The notes under the pieces: generated by a model | The model's database searches: none | What the model saw: the letters and a program-made list of their open reading frames with translations, nothing else | What the model was told of the DNA's origin: nothing | Position numbers and translations under genes: made by a program | Assembly: GCA_030429705.1 (NCBI GenBank) | Contig: JAUIES010000001.1 | Coordinates: 1-64,000 of the forward strand | Origin: Phycisphaerae bacterium | Lineage (GTDB): Bacteria > Planctomycetota > Phycisphaerae > Phycisphaerales > UBA1924 | Direction: 5' to 3' | DNA length: 64,000 nt | Part shown: piece after piece, positions 28,075 through 37,135 of the stretch | How positions within the stretch are numbered: the stretch's first letter is position 1 | How the letters are laid out: each line of letters starts with the position of its first letter

Positions 28075-29061
28075 ATGAGTTCTCATTTGCAATACTGCTC
28101 GCCGCTTGCGATCTTCATGCTTTGTGTGGTTGCCTGTTCGTGCATCGGCTGCAAAAAGCCGGGCGACCAAAGTCCATCTCGCAAGTTCGAACGCGTTTCG
28201 ACCACGATTGCTCCGATTCAAGGGCTCATCGAGCCGCTACTCGCGTCGACAGTCGAAGTCAGCGTTGTCATCGGTGCTGGCGAATCGGTGCATGGTCATC
28301 GCCCGTCCGCTTCCGAGATCGCACAGCTGCGCCGTGCCGATGTCATTGTTGGTGTCGGCCTGGGCATTGATACCGCTTTGACCCGTGCGGTCAGAGACAA
28401 ACCGACTCAGGGCCAGCAAATTCTGATCTTTGCAGACATTGTCGGCATCAAATCACAGGAATCGGGTCACGACCATAACCATGACCATGACCACAGCCAT
28501 GACCATGACCACGGCAGCGTTGACCCCCACCTCTGGCTCGACCCAGTCCTTGCTCGTTCGTTCACCGAACAGGTTGGCGTTGCGCTTCAAACTCTTGCCA
28601 TGGAACGAGGTGATCAAACTCTCGCGGAGGAAATTGCACGACGGACTGAGCATCGACTCGCCGTGATCGATGCGATACATGCCACCTACCAAAGTCGTCT
28701 CGCACCGTTTGAAGGTTGGTCCATCCTCACGCCGCACCCGGCGTTCAGTCGATTGCTGAATCATTACGGCCTGACCGAATACGCCTTGAGTTTCAACAGT
28801 CCGCATGCCGCTCCATCACCCGCCCAACTTGCCCAAGCCGTCAAACGCACACAAGAGAATCAAATCGCAGCCGTGTTTAATGAGCCTCAGAATAACAGCA
28901 AACTGATCGACGCTGTCGCCGATCGGGCCGACCTGCCAATCGGAACACTTGATCCGCTGGGCTCGGGCGACTGGGATGCCATGATGATGGCTAATCTGGA
29001 CGAACTCGTTCGTGTACTATCGCTGGTGGAACCACCCGCTCGCCCGTCTGGTCAGCCATAA
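28075..29061 (+). CDS. znuA: Zinc/manganese ABC transporter substrate-binding lipoprotein (ZnuA-like)
   Basis: 328 residues from ATG 28075 (TTG 28069 possible). A hydrophobic N-terminus has candidate lipobox cysteines at 21 (VVAC) and 26. The TroA/ZnuA fold has His ligands in SVHGHRPS (near 70), a His/Asp-rich loop of alternating H-D near 133-148, VDPHLWLDP, LTPHPAFSRL, and a C-terminal GTLDPLG region. The His-rich loop points to Zn2+ rather than Mn2+. It captures the metal outside the inner membrane and hands it to the permease encoded two genes on. First gene of a long + strand chain. Confidence 0.88.
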   Translation: MSSHLQYCSPLAIFMLCVVACSCIGCKKPGDQSPSRKFERVSTTIAPIQGLIEPLLASTVEVSVVIGAGESVHGHRPSASEIAQLRRADVIVGVGLGIDTALTRAVRDKPTQGQQILIFADIVGIKSQESGHDHNHDHDHSHDHDHGSVDPHLWLDPVLARSFTEQVGVALQTLAMERGDQTLAEEIARRTEHRLAVIDAIHATYQSRLAPFEGWSILTPHPAFSRLLNHYGLTEYALSFNSPHAAPSPAQLAQAVKRTQENQIAAVFNEPQNNSKLIDAVADRADLPIGTLDPLGSGDWDAMMMANLDELVRVLSLVEPPARPSGQP

Positions 29062-29093
29062 CAGACTTGTTCAACCGAGACGATCAGCCAGTC

Positions 29094-29882
29094 ATGCACC
29101 CCCACCCCGCCATCCAGGTCGACCACCTCAGGTTTCGCTACGACAAGGCAACCGACGATGTGCTGGATGACATTTCGTTCTCAGTCGAGCCTCGCGAAAA
29201 ACTCGGTGTCCTTGGACCAAACGGCGGGGGCAAATCAACGCTTCTCAAACTTCTGCTCGGATTACTTCCAGTCTCGCGTGGTCAGATTCTGATTTTCGGC
29301 AAGCCGCCGCAGTACGCAAGGCGCGAAGGGCTGATCGGATACCTTCCACAGAAAATCGAAGCCGAGTTGAGCGCCCCACTTTCCGTGCGACAAGTGATCG
29401 CCATGCCCATCAAAGTGGCGGGTCAACCAACGCCTGAAGACGATCAACACCTGCGTTCAATGCTCGATCTGTTCGAACTGAGTTCACTGGCCGACAAGCC
29501 GATCTGTGCGCTCTCGGGCGGTCAACTTCAACGCGTCATGATTGCCCGTGCGCTCGCGAGGCGCCCGAAGATCCTGATCCTTGACGAACCCACCGTGGGA
29601 ATTGACATTCGCGGCCAGCAGCAGTTCGCCAGTCTTCTCAACTCGCTCCATGAATCGCTCAACCTCACACTCGTCATTGTCAGCCATGAACTGCGGACAA
29701 TCGTGACCGGTTCAACGCGTATCGCCTGCCTTGCACGCACCATGCATTTTCACGGCTCGGCATCCGGTCTGACCACCAGCATCCTTGAACAGGTCTTCAG
29801 GCATGATGTCTCAGGCATCATCCCGGCGGACGACAGCACACCACCAGACCACAACTGCGGAGGGTGCTGTGCGGACCATTGA
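29094..29882 (+). CDS. znuC: Zinc/manganese ABC transporter ATPase (ZnuC-like)
   Basis: 262 residues from ATG 29094; a TTG at 29067 would add nine residues. Walker A GPNGGGKST, Q-loop YLPQK, signature LSGGQLQR, Walker B ILILDEPT, H-switch VSHEL. Odd feature: the last residues are HNCGGCCADH, a Cys/His-rich tail that could bind metal. The 3' end overlaps the permease start by 14 bases. It powers metal uptake in the cytoplasm with the flanking subunits. Confidence 0.9.
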   Translation: MHPHPAIQVDHLRFRYDKATDDVLDDISFSVEPREKLGVLGPNGGGKSTLLKLLLGLLPVSRGQILIFGKPPQYARREGLIGYLPQKIEAELSAPLSVRQVIAMPIKVAGQPTPEDDQHLRSMLDLFELSSLADKPICALSGGQLQRVMIARALARRPKILILDEPTVGIDIRGQQQFASLLNSLHESLNLTLVIVSHELRTIVTGSTRIACLARTMHFHGSASGLTTSILEQVFRHDVSGIIPADDSTPPDHNCGGCCADH

Positions 29883-30777
29883 ATACCTGACTGACCCCGC
29901 CCTCGCCTCTTTCTTCTGGCCGGTCTTGCTGACCACACTCGTTATCGCCATCCTCGGCGGCTCGATGAGCTGGATCGTTGTCGTCAAGCGCCTGAGTTTT
30001 ATCGGCCAAGGCGTGAGCCATTCCGCGTTTGGTGGTGTCGGCATTGCTCTTGTCGTCGGGTTCACCTCCGGTTCGCTTCTGGGCGAACTGGCGACTGCGA
30101 CCATTGTCCTCGCATTTTCATTGCTCGCAGCCTTTGGCATTGCACTTCTCAGCGGACGATTGTCAGCTCGATCAGACACCGCTATCGGCATTGTACTCAG
30201 CGTGGCGATGGCGACCGGGTTTCTACTCTACAGCCTCGCCGAGTCAATCGCAGCCCAGAGCAGTGCACCCCCGCCGCAGTCACTCGAATCGATTCTGTTC
30301 GGATCAGTCACGCAGATCGACACTTTTGATCTGATCTTGGCGCTCTGCGCATTGGCAATTGTCATTGCGACGCTTTGGATGCGTCGCCACCGTGTGCTTT
30401 TCTGGATGTTTGACGAAGCGGCTGCACCGGCATTTGGTGTTCAGGTCACCCGCGAACGAATGGTTGTGCTGGCTCTCCTCGCCTTGGTCGTCGTGGTCAC
30501 GATGAAGCTTGCCGGCGTTGTCCTCGCGACAGCGGTTCTCGTGCTCCCTGGCGCTATTGCATTACGATTGTCGCAGCAATTGCGTCCTGTACTGTGTATT
30601 TCGGTTCTCTCGTCGGTCGCCTGCGCCATCATCGGGCTGATCCTCGCTTTCGAACTCGACACACAGCCCGGGCCAACAATCGTTCTCACACTTGGCGCTT
30701 TGTTCGGCGCGACATGGTTGCCCCGCCTGCAGCATCGTTCGACGACCGCCTCATCCGCACCAAGTTCGCAATCATGA
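29869..30777 (+). CDS. znuB: Zinc/manganese ABC transporter permease (ZnuB-like)
   Basis: 302 residues from GTG 29869, which follows a ggaggg site inside the end of znuC; the longer frame to 29785 lacks a site and is not membrane-like. ABC-3 family with 8-9 hydrophobic helices (FFWPVLLTTLVIAILGG, HSAFGGVGIALVVG, RMVVLALLALVVVVTMKLAGVVL, ATAVLVLPGAIAL). The SHSAFGGVG motif is typical of this family. Stop and the next start overlap as ATGA. Confidence 0.9.
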   Translation: MRTIEYLTDPALASFFWPVLLTTLVIAILGGSMSWIVVVKRLSFIGQGVSHSAFGGVGIALVVGFTSGSLLGELATATIVLAFSLLAAFGIALLSGRLSARSDTAIGIVLSVAMATGFLLYSLAESIAAQSSAPPPQSLESILFGSVTQIDTFDLILALCALAIVIATLWMRRHRVLFWMFDEAAAPAFGVQVTRERMVVLALLALVVVVTMKLAGVVLATAVLVLPGAIALRLSQQLRPVLCISVLSSVACAIIGLILAFELDTQPGPTIVLTLGALFGATWLPRLQHRSTTASSAPSSQS

Positions 30778-31835
30778 CCGATCCGAAATCCAACGCAGTT
30801 CCCGTGGTACCAAGGGTCGAGCCGGACCGATCGCTGTTGCCGCAGATTCAAATCGAGGATGTTCGTCGTGCTGCGACCTGTTTGCAGGAGCACGCACATC
30901 GCACGCCGGTCATCACTTCGCGCACGCTCGACGACCGCGTCGGCGCGGAGGTGTTCGTCAAGTGTGAGAATTTTCAACGGGTGGGGGCATTCAAGTTTCG
31001 TGGCGCATACAACGCGCTCGCTCAACTGGAACCCGAGGTTGGCGTGCTGACCTATTCATCGGGGAACCACGCGCAAGCGGTCGCGCTTGCGGCTGCCGAA
31101 CTTGGTCGGCAGGCTGTCATTGTCATGCCGAACAATGCGCCAGCAATCAAACGACAAGCCACCAGCCACTACCTCGCAAGAGCCAAGACCGGAAGCCGAG
31201 TCGTCTTGTACGACCCGTCCACTACAGTCCGCGAGACACTTGGCCACGAAATCGCAGCCCATGAGGGTCTCGTGGTCATTCCGCCGTATGACCACCCGCA
31301 TGTCATTGCCGGGCAGGGCACCGCTGCACTCGAACTCTTCGCCGAGACGGGCTCGCTCGACTTTCTACTGGTGCCGTGCGGTGGAGGCGGTCTGCTTTCG
31401 GGATCAGCGGTTACGGCGGCGAGCGTGGCACCGGGCTGCCAAGTCATGGGTGTTGAGCCCAAGTGCGCTGACGACGCCACCCGATCATTTGAAACAGGTC
31501 ATCTGCACCGCGTCTATCAACCACCAACGATTGCTGACGGTGCCCGCACGCCCTCACTCGGCAAGTACACATTCGCCGTGATCACGGAACATGTCGCTGC
31601 GATGCACACTGTTTCAGAGACCGAGATAGCCCGAGCGACCCTATTTGCCTGGGAGAGGCTTAAACTCGTCGTCGAGCCCAGCGGAGCCCTTGGGCTTGCG
31701 GGCCTTTTCAAACTTGCCCAGAGTCACATTCTCGACGACCAGAGAATCGGCATCATCATCAGTGGCGGTAACATGGACCCTTCCCTGGTCGGGGCGATCG
31801 TCACTCGCGCAGAGGCCTCCACAACCGACGAGTAA
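30774..31835 (+). CDS. PLP-dependent threonine dehydratase / serine racemase-like enzyme
   Basis: 353 residues from ATG 30774, overlapping the znuB stop (ATGA). Fold type II PLP enzyme: catalytic Lys74 in GAFKFRGAYNAL, SSGNHAQAVALAA for the substrate loop, phosphate loop CGGGGLLSG, and the C-terminal IISGGN. No ACT regulatory domain, so it resembles the catabolic dehydratase or serine racemase group rather than biosynthetic IlvA. It converts Ser/Thr to keto acids, or isomerises serine. Its place after a zinc importer is unexpected; coupling may reflect convenience or a metal-regulated D-Ser role (inference). Confidence 0.88.
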   Translation: MTDPKSNAVPVVPRVEPDRSLLPQIQIEDVRRAATCLQEHAHRTPVITSRTLDDRVGAEVFVKCENFQRVGAFKFRGAYNALAQLEPEVGVLTYSSGNHAQAVALAAAELGRQAVIVMPNNAPAIKRQATSHYLARAKTGSRVVLYDPSTTVRETLGHEIAAHEGLVVIPPYDHPHVIAGQGTAALELFAETGSLDFLLVPCGGGGLLSGSAVTAASVAPGCQVMGVEPKCADDATRSFETGHLHRVYQPPTIADGARTPSLGKYTFAVITEHVAAMHTVSETEIARATLFAWERLKLVVEPSGALGLAGLFKLAQSHILDDQRIGIIISGGNMDPSLVGAIVTRAEASTTDE

Positions 31836-31850
31836 GCGTACGATTCAACT

Positions 31851-32663
31851 ATGCCACAGATTCATCCATCTTCAACCGTGGGCCCTGAGGTCGAATTGGG
31901 CGAAGGCATCGAAATCGGCCCACGATGTACCGTCTCCGGCCGCGTTCGGCTCGGTGACGGTGTTCGGCTTATCGGTGATGTCTACCTGAACGGACCACTC
32001 ACCGTCGGGCCGGGGACCACCGTGTATCCCTTCGCATGCATCGGGTTCCCGCCGCAAGATGTCAAGTTCAAACTCGGCGACCCCACCCCGGGCGTGGTCG
32101 TTGGTGCGAACTGCACCATCCGCGAGCATGTCACCGTTCACGCTGCAACGCACCCGACCGATCCAACAACGATCGGCGACCGTGTTTTCATGATGGTCAA
32201 TGCCCATGCCGGTCATGATGTCCAGATGGGGAACGATGTCGTGCTTGTGAACAACACGAGCCTTGGTGGGCATTGCATCGTGGGCGATCGCGTCACACTG
32301 GGTGGTCACACCGCGATTCATCAGTTCGTGCGCGTCGGTCGATTCGCGTTTCTGTCCGGTGGACTGGCTGCCACTTGCGATGTCCCCCCGTTCTCACTGA
32401 TGGCACGCCGCAACGAAGTTTCCTCCGTCAATGTCATAGGCATGCGTCGGAACGGTTTTTCAAACGATGAGATCACCGGCACCCGACTGGCGTTTCGCAA
32501 GGTATTCCGAAACACGCTACAACGGACAGAGATGCTCGCAATTCTCGATGACATCGGCCAAGACTGCGCACCGGTCGCCGAAGTTGCAGAGTTTATTCGC
32601 AACGCAAAACGACCCATTTGCCACGGGCTCCTCGGTCGCGGACAGGCGATCTCACACGCATAG
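31851..32663 (+). CDS. lpxA: UDP-N-acetylglucosamine acyltransferase LpxA
   Basis: 270 residues. The N-terminal half is a left-handed beta helix of hexapeptide repeats (IGPRCTVSGRVRLGDGVRL and onward). The signature region has MVNAHAGHDVQMGN with the candidate catalytic His, then GGHCIVGDRVTLGGHTAIHQFVRVG. The C-terminal helical domain (FSNDEITGTRLAFRKVFR) is standard. It catalyses the first committed step of lipid A synthesis in the cytoplasm, evidence for an LPS-type outer membrane in this organism. Other lpx genes are not in the window. It is 15 bases downstream of the dehydratase and 6 bases ahead of the next gene. Confidence 0.95.
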   Translation: MPQIHPSSTVGPEVELGEGIEIGPRCTVSGRVRLGDGVRLIGDVYLNGPLTVGPGTTVYPFACIGFPPQDVKFKLGDPTPGVVVGANCTIREHVTVHAATHPTDPTTIGDRVFMMVNAHAGHDVQMGNDVVLVNNTSLGGHCIVGDRVTLGGHTAIHQFVRVGRFAFLSGGLAATCDVPPFSLMARRNEVSSVNVIGMRRNGFSNDEITGTRLAFRKVFRNTLQRTEMLAILDDIGQDCAPVAEVAEFIRNAKRPICHGLLGRGQAISHA

Positions 32664-32669
32664 CCCAAA

Positions 32670-33581
32670 ATGACGAGCGCACCAGTCACAAACCGGCACC
32701 CACTTAACCTGCCCGACGGTGCGGTCGGTGGTCTTTGTGTTCTCGCCAGCGGCTCACGCGGCAATTGCTCAGTCCTCGTCGTTCCAGACGGGGGGACGCG
32801 CCGCATTGTGCTTATCGATGCTGGCTTAAGCCCCAGGCGAACGCAACGCCTTCTAGCCGACTATGACATTGGCCTCTGGGAGATTGACGCTGTCGTCCTC
32901 ACCCACCTCGACACCGATCACGCCCACCTTGGCTGGGCCAAGTCAAAATCACTGCGGGCACCGTTCTACATCCACGCTTCTCACCGCGGCCGAGCAGAGC
33001 GGCTTGGGTTGGCGCACAAACACACACGACCATTCCGATCGGCTTTTGAGATCGGCAATCGGATCAGTATCGATCCTGTCTTGCTCGAACACGATTCACT
33101 CGGTGTCGCTGTATTCAGGATCTCAATTGCAGATGAACGGACTGATCAGCACGCTGTGTTGTGTTATGCAACTGATGTTGGACGACCAAGTCAAACGCTG
33201 GCTCGGCATATCCACGACGCTGACACACTTGCGATCGAATCGAACTATTGCACAAACCTGCAGCAAAACTCCGACAGGCCTGCTTTTCTCAAACGCCGAA
33301 TCATGGGTGGTTCGGGGCATCTCAGCAATCAGCAGTGTTTTGAGCTGGCTCAAAAAGCCGCGCCACGATCCGATCTGATCTGCCTACATCTCAGTCAGCA
33401 GTGCAATGACCCGGCGCTCGTCCAAGACCTCCATCAAAATGCGCCGTACTCCGTCACGCTGTCGACACAACATGAACCCACAAACTGGGTGTGGATTCAA
33501 CCATCGAGATCATCGCCGATCACTCCAGTTGCGCAAGAAAATGAAGACCTTCCGTTGTGGTCAACAGAGGTTGGTCCGTGA
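32670..33581 (+). CDS. Metallo-beta-lactamase-fold hydrolase (WalJ/YycJ-like)
   Basis: 303 residues. LASGSRGNCSVL near residue 25 is the opening typical of WalJ/YycJ. Metal motif at 79-84 is HLDTDH (family usually HxHxDH, so the second His is Asp here). The next metal Asp candidate is in YATDVG, and the late His in GSGHLSN. The fold is that of 5'-exonuclease/phosphodiesterase-like enzymes acting on nucleic acid or nucleotides. It overlaps the next gene by GTGA. Confidence 0.8.
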   Translation: MTSAPVTNRHPLNLPDGAVGGLCVLASGSRGNCSVLVVPDGGTRRIVLIDAGLSPRRTQRLLADYDIGLWEIDAVVLTHLDTDHAHLGWAKSKSLRAPFYIHASHRGRAERLGLAHKHTRPFRSAFEIGNRISIDPVLLEHDSLGVAVFRISIADERTDQHAVLCYATDVGRPSQTLARHIHDADTLAIESNYCTNLQQNSDRPAFLKRRIMGGSGHLSNQQCFELAQKAAPRSDLICLHLSQQCNDPALVQDLHQNAPYSVTLSTQHEPTNWVWIQPSRSSPITPVAQENEDLPLWSTEVGP

Positions 33582-34393
33582 GTGCTTTCGAGCAGAAGAA
33601 CCCCTCCCGTCGAACCGCCCTGGTCGAAGACGCCGGTCAGCGTAGACGATCGCTGCAACGACAACATCGAAAACAGACGATTCAAAAGTTCGTCCGCGAG
33701 TTTCGAAAACGACTTGGACTCCCTCAGGTTATCGAGGTTGATGGCGTTCGCTACACCGAACGCGACCCAACACCGCTCTCGCGAGCACTGTCACCCAGAG
33801 GCACGGGCAAGAAGGAATATTTAGTTCGCTTTGCCGATGGAGGCAGCCGTATGCGAATACGGGCAACCTCGAAGCGAGTTTACACGGATTTAATGCCCGA
33901 TCCAGATCTGCAACACGACTCATCGGTGCTCGACCGAATTCGCCCTGGTATGCGTGTACTCGAAGTCGGCGCGGGGACGGGGGGCGGCTCGGCGGCACTC
34001 GCCCGTGCGGTCGGCCCGTCGGGAGGCGTTATCGCACTCGGATCAGACCGTGAATCCATCAGATTTGCCCGGCGTCGATACCAATTCAACCATCTGGCGA
34101 TTGAACTGGGTGGCATCGAGTCTCTGTACGGCGAACTCGACCATGCCTTCGATGCTGCGATCGTGCGATGCTCGCCGTTGATTGCTGCACAAGAAATTCG
34201 CGAAGTCTGGCGATGCATCGCTCGAGGCGGTTGGATGCTCCTCTGCCAAACCGACAACCTTGATCAGTCACCCCATACCCTGGATCTGCCTGAAATCGCT
34301 CGACTTTATGCGTCAAGACCATCCAGGTTCCTGTATGAACGAACACAAGATCGCAAGCCGCCCGCGTCCGCCGGTCCTAGCCTTGACCAATGA
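33578..34393 (+). CDS. SAM-dependent methyltransferase
   Basis: 271 residues from GTG 33578, whose last bases overlap the previous stop (GTGA). A basic N-terminal region (about 1-100, many Arg/Lys) could bind RNA. The Rossmann motif I is VLEVGAGTGGGSAAL near residue 125; motif II acidic loop ALGSDRES; motif IV IVRCSP. The fold resembles tRNA (m1A) TrmI/PimT-like methyltransferases, but the substrate is not fixed. The stop overlaps rsfS (ATGA). Confidence 0.75.
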   Translation: MSAFEQKNPSRRTALVEDAGQRRRSLQRQHRKQTIQKFVREFRKRLGLPQVIEVDGVRYTERDPTPLSRALSPRGTGKKEYLVRFADGGSRMRIRATSKRVYTDLMPDPDLQHDSSVLDRIRPGMRVLEVGAGTGGGSAALARAVGPSGGVIALGSDRESIRFARRRYQFNHLAIELGGIESLYGELDHAFDAAIVRCSPLIAAQEIREVWRCIARGGWMLLCQTDNLDQSPHTLDLPEIARLYASRPSRFLYERTQDRKPPASAGPSLDQ

Positions 34394-34827
34394 CCGAAAC
34401 ACCATCGAATGAAACATTTCCTGACCGATCTGCTGGCGGCGAAAAGGCTGCCCTCCGCTTTGCACTCGAAGCCGCCCAAATGCTGCGCGACGACAAGTGC
34501 GAGGACATCATTCTCCTTGATGTACGCGTTCTGAGCCAGGTGACCGATTACATCGTCATCGGCACCGGCACCTCGCAACGGCAAATGGCATCGGCCCTCG
34601 ACCATATTGAAGACCTCGGCACCGAACAGGGATTCACACGCCACGGCCAAGACCGCGACGAACGATCGCTCTGGCTGCTCGCCGATTTCGTCGATGTCGT
34701 CGTTCACCTGTTCGAACCGAACGCACGCGCTCATTACGACCTCGAAATGCTCTGGGGCGATGCACCGCGACTCGACTGGGAATCGCAGCGGACACATACC
34801 CCCGGTTCGGCGGAGCCCACCGCGTGA
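34390..34827 (+). CDS. rsfS: Ribosomal silencing factor RsfS
   Basis: 145 residues. Contains the Iojap/RsfS core: FALEAAQMLRDDKCEDIILLDVRVLS, TDYIVIGTGTSQRQM, DWVDVV-type stretch ADFVDVVVHLFEP, ARAHYDLEMLWGDAPRLDW. Binds uL14 on the large ribosomal subunit and blocks subunit joining when nutrients are short. Start overlaps the methyltransferase stop, and its own stop overlaps aroB by GTGA. The N-terminal 15 residues are polar and divergent. Confidence 0.95.
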   Translation: MTETPSNETFPDRSAGGEKAALRFALEAAQMLRDDKCEDIILLDVRVLSQVTDYIVIGTGTSQRQMASALDHIEDLGTEQGFTRHGQDRDERSLWLLADFVDVVVHLFEPNARAHYDLEMLWGDAPRLDWESQRTHTPGSAEPTA

Positions 34828-35984
34828 CAACAAGCATCGTCGACATTCAGGCAGGATCCAAGAATTACCCTGTCATGATCGGTTCCAGCCTGCTTGGCGC
34901 ACTGGGTGATGCCATCGCAAGGATGCAACCATCACCGCCGACTCGGGTCCTGCTCGTCGCAGACGACAGCCTGCCCGCGTCGACCGTCGACACAGCGAGG
35001 GCAAGCCTCGCGAGCGCATGCAATGAAGTCTTCATTGCGAGTTGTCATGCGACCGAGGAAAACAAATCGATCGCAGCTTTCGAAAAATTGCACGCTGCGG
35101 CGGCATCACAAGGTATCGACCGGGGCGACTGTCTGGTCGCGCTTGGAGGAGGCATCACCGGCGACCTTGTCGGTTTTGTGGCGGCCACTCATCGTCGCGG
35201 CGTCCGTGTCATCCAGTGCCCGACAACCCTGCTCGCCATGGTCGATGCGTCCGTCGGCGGCAAAACCGGCATCAATCTGGTCGCTCAGAGCATGTTGCTG
35301 AAAAACTTTGTCGGCAACTTCCATCAACCCGAATGCGTCCTCGCATCGATTGACACGCTTGATTCACTCGACGATCGGCAGTTCCGATCTGGGCTTGGCG
35401 AGTGCATCAAACACGCGATGATCTCAGGATCGACCGACCCGCAACTCGGTGATTGGACGCGAATCAACCTCGCTGCGATCCTGAACCGGAACACACGCGC
35501 GCTGGCGGAGTTGATCGAACGCAATGTCCGCGTGAAGGCCGCCGTCGTTGCGACTGACGAACGCGAAACCGCCAAAACAGGGGGGCGGGCACTTCTCAAT
35601 CTCGGACATACTTTCGCGCATGCGATCGAAACGATCCCGACCCTCTCGCCGGATGATGAGTCCTCGAACGCTCCGTTGCTCCACGGGGAAGCGGTTGCGC
35701 TCGGGCTCGTCGCCGCCGTATCGACCGCTCGTTCTCTCGATCTCGTGGATAACGCATTGTTCGATCAGACCTTACGCACCATCCAGGAGAGTGGACTACC
35801 CACGCAAATCTCGGGTTTGCCGTCCAACGAATCGATTGTGGACCGAATGGCCCACGATAAGAAAGCGCTCGGCGGTTCCATGCGTTTCGTCCTTCCGGTT
35901 GGCCCTGGAAGTGCCAAGACGGTGCTTACACCCCCCCTAAATGCGGTCAAAAAGGGCCTTGATGCCATCCGAAGCGAGATTTGA
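34824..35984 (+). CDS. aroB: 3-dehydroquinate synthase
   Basis: 386 residues from GTG 34824. NAD-binding GGGITGDLVGFVAATHRRGV, PTTLLAMVDASVGGKTGIN, the metal ligands in Glu of LGECIKHAMI and His of NLGHTFAHAIE and HGEAVALGL are all there. It makes 3-dehydroquinate from DAHP in the shikimate pathway. Last gene in the coupled + strand chain; no terminator hairpin is seen in the 107 bases before the ParA gene. Confidence 0.97.
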   Translation: MTTSIVDIQAGSKNYPVMIGSSLLGALGDAIARMQPSPPTRVLLVADDSLPASTVDTARASLASACNEVFIASCHATEENKSIAAFEKLHAAAASQGIDRGDCLVALGGGITGDLVGFVAATHRRGVRVIQCPTTLLAMVDASVGGKTGINLVAQSMLLKNFVGNFHQPECVLASIDTLDSLDDRQFRSGLGECIKHAMISGSTDPQLGDWTRINLAAILNRNTRALAELIERNVRVKAAVVATDERETAKTGGRALLNLGHTFAHAIETIPTLSPDDESSNAPLLHGEAVALGLVAAVSTARSLDLVDNALFDQTLRTIQESGLPTQISGLPSNESIVDRMAHDKKALGGSMRFVLPVGPGSAKTVLTPPLNAVKKGLDAIRSEI

Positions 35985-36091
35985 TCCCTTATTCAAGCCC
36001 TGCGAACGCCGAACCCGATAACCCTTGAGTTGTGTGTCATCACATCCATTTGGCCCCGATGTGTCCGCTCGGGTAAAAAAGGGGTTCCGCT

Positions 36092-37081
36092 GTGCGGGTC
36101 ATCGCAATCATCAATCAAAAAGGCGGCTGTGGCAAGACCACGACCGCGATTAGCCTCGCCTCCATCTTTGCCAAGCGCAACTTCCGGACTCTGCTTGTCG
36201 ATCTCGACCCGCAGGGGCATTGCGCCGCAGGTCTGGCGGTCCCCGAATCCCGCATCGAACTCGATATCGGTGATGCCATGCTCGCCGCAGAAGAGAAGGC
36301 GTTGGATACCAATAGGCTTCTCTGGCGCGTCGGTAGAAATCTCGATCTCGCTCCGAGCCGCATGAAACTGGCAGGCCTCGAAGCCCCCACCGGAGGCCTG
36401 CAGGAACTCCCAAACAAAGAACGTCGGCTTCAAAGAGCGATCGAGCGCGTGTCCGATGCCGCCCGCGTCCCGTATGATGTCTGCCTCATCGATTGCCCCC
36501 CGTCGATCGGTCTCTTGACCTACAACGCTCTGGCAGCCGCCAAAGAAATCATCGTCCCCGTCGAAACCAGTTACTTCAGCCTGCAAGGGGCTTCGCGCCA
36601 GGTCGCCACGGTCCGTTCGCTCGCCCGTCGACTTGGTATGCGCGTCAGAACGAGGCTGCTCCCGACGCTGCACGATCCGAACAGCACGCTTGCTCGCGAT
36701 CTGCTCGATGAACTCAAACGCCGCTTCCCGGCCAATGTCATCCCAATGACGATCCGCTTTGATACGCTGCTCAAGGAAGCCGTGTCATTCGGTCAGCCCA
36801 TCGATGAATACGCGCCCGATTCCTTCGGTGCCGCCGACTACCAGAGCCTCGGCGAATGGATGATCCAACACGCCGGGATCGATCGCTCACTCGAGCCCGA
36901 CGAAGCAGAAGCACTCGAACTCGGTGATCTCCATTCCGCGATCGACATGATGGTGGAAAAACGGTCCCCCACCGTGATCGACATCGCAGAGCCCCTGCAG
37001 GAAGCACCCATCGATGCACCTCCGTCAGCGATCGTCAACGGCACTCACCGTCACAGCGGTGAAATGAGCCACGGCGCCTGA
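36092..37081 (+). CDS. ParA/Soj-family ATPase
   Basis: 329 residues from GTG 36092, preceded by AGGGG. Deviant Walker A KGGCGKTT at 10-17 (with the signature Lys), DPQG at about 40-43, switch/hydrophobic CLIDCPPSIGLL, and the ETSYFSLQGASR stretch of chromosomal ParA/Soj proteins. A C-terminal extension of about 70 residues is acidic and poorly conserved. ParA proteins position chromosomes or large complexes by ATP-driven DNA binding. No ParB gene follows; instead a MinD/FlhG-like protein without a P-loop does. It is closed by a terminator. Confidence 0.88.
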   Translation: MRVIAIINQKGGCGKTTTAISLASIFAKRNFRTLLVDLDPQGHCAAGLAVPESRIELDIGDAMLAAEEKALDTNRLLWRVGRNLDLAPSRMKLAGLEAPTGGLQELPNKERRLQRAIERVSDAARVPYDVCLIDCPPSIGLLTYNALAAAKEIIVPVETSYFSLQGASRQVATVRSLARRLGMRVRTRLLPTLHDPNSTLARDLLDELKRRFPANVIPMTIRFDTLLKEAVSFGQPIDEYAPDSFGAADYQSLGEWMIQHAGIDRSLEPDEAEALELGDLHSAIDMMVEKRSPTVIDIAEPLQEAPIDAPPSAIVNGTHRHSGEMSHGA

Positions 37082-37110
37082 GCCTCAACACCACCAATCG
37101 CAACAACAAC

Positions 37111-37135
37111 ACACGGGCGATCTGCCCGTGTTTTC
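37111..37135 (+). terminator. Rho-independent terminator after the ParA gene
   Basis: ACACGGGC, loop gatct, GCCCGTGT, followed by tttctt. It lies 30 bases past the stop at 37081. Confidence 0.85.

Noticed and set aside
28470-28520. Short tandem gaccat repeats
   Set aside because: They are the codons of the His/Asp-rich metal loop in the ZnuA-like protein, not an independent repeat element.
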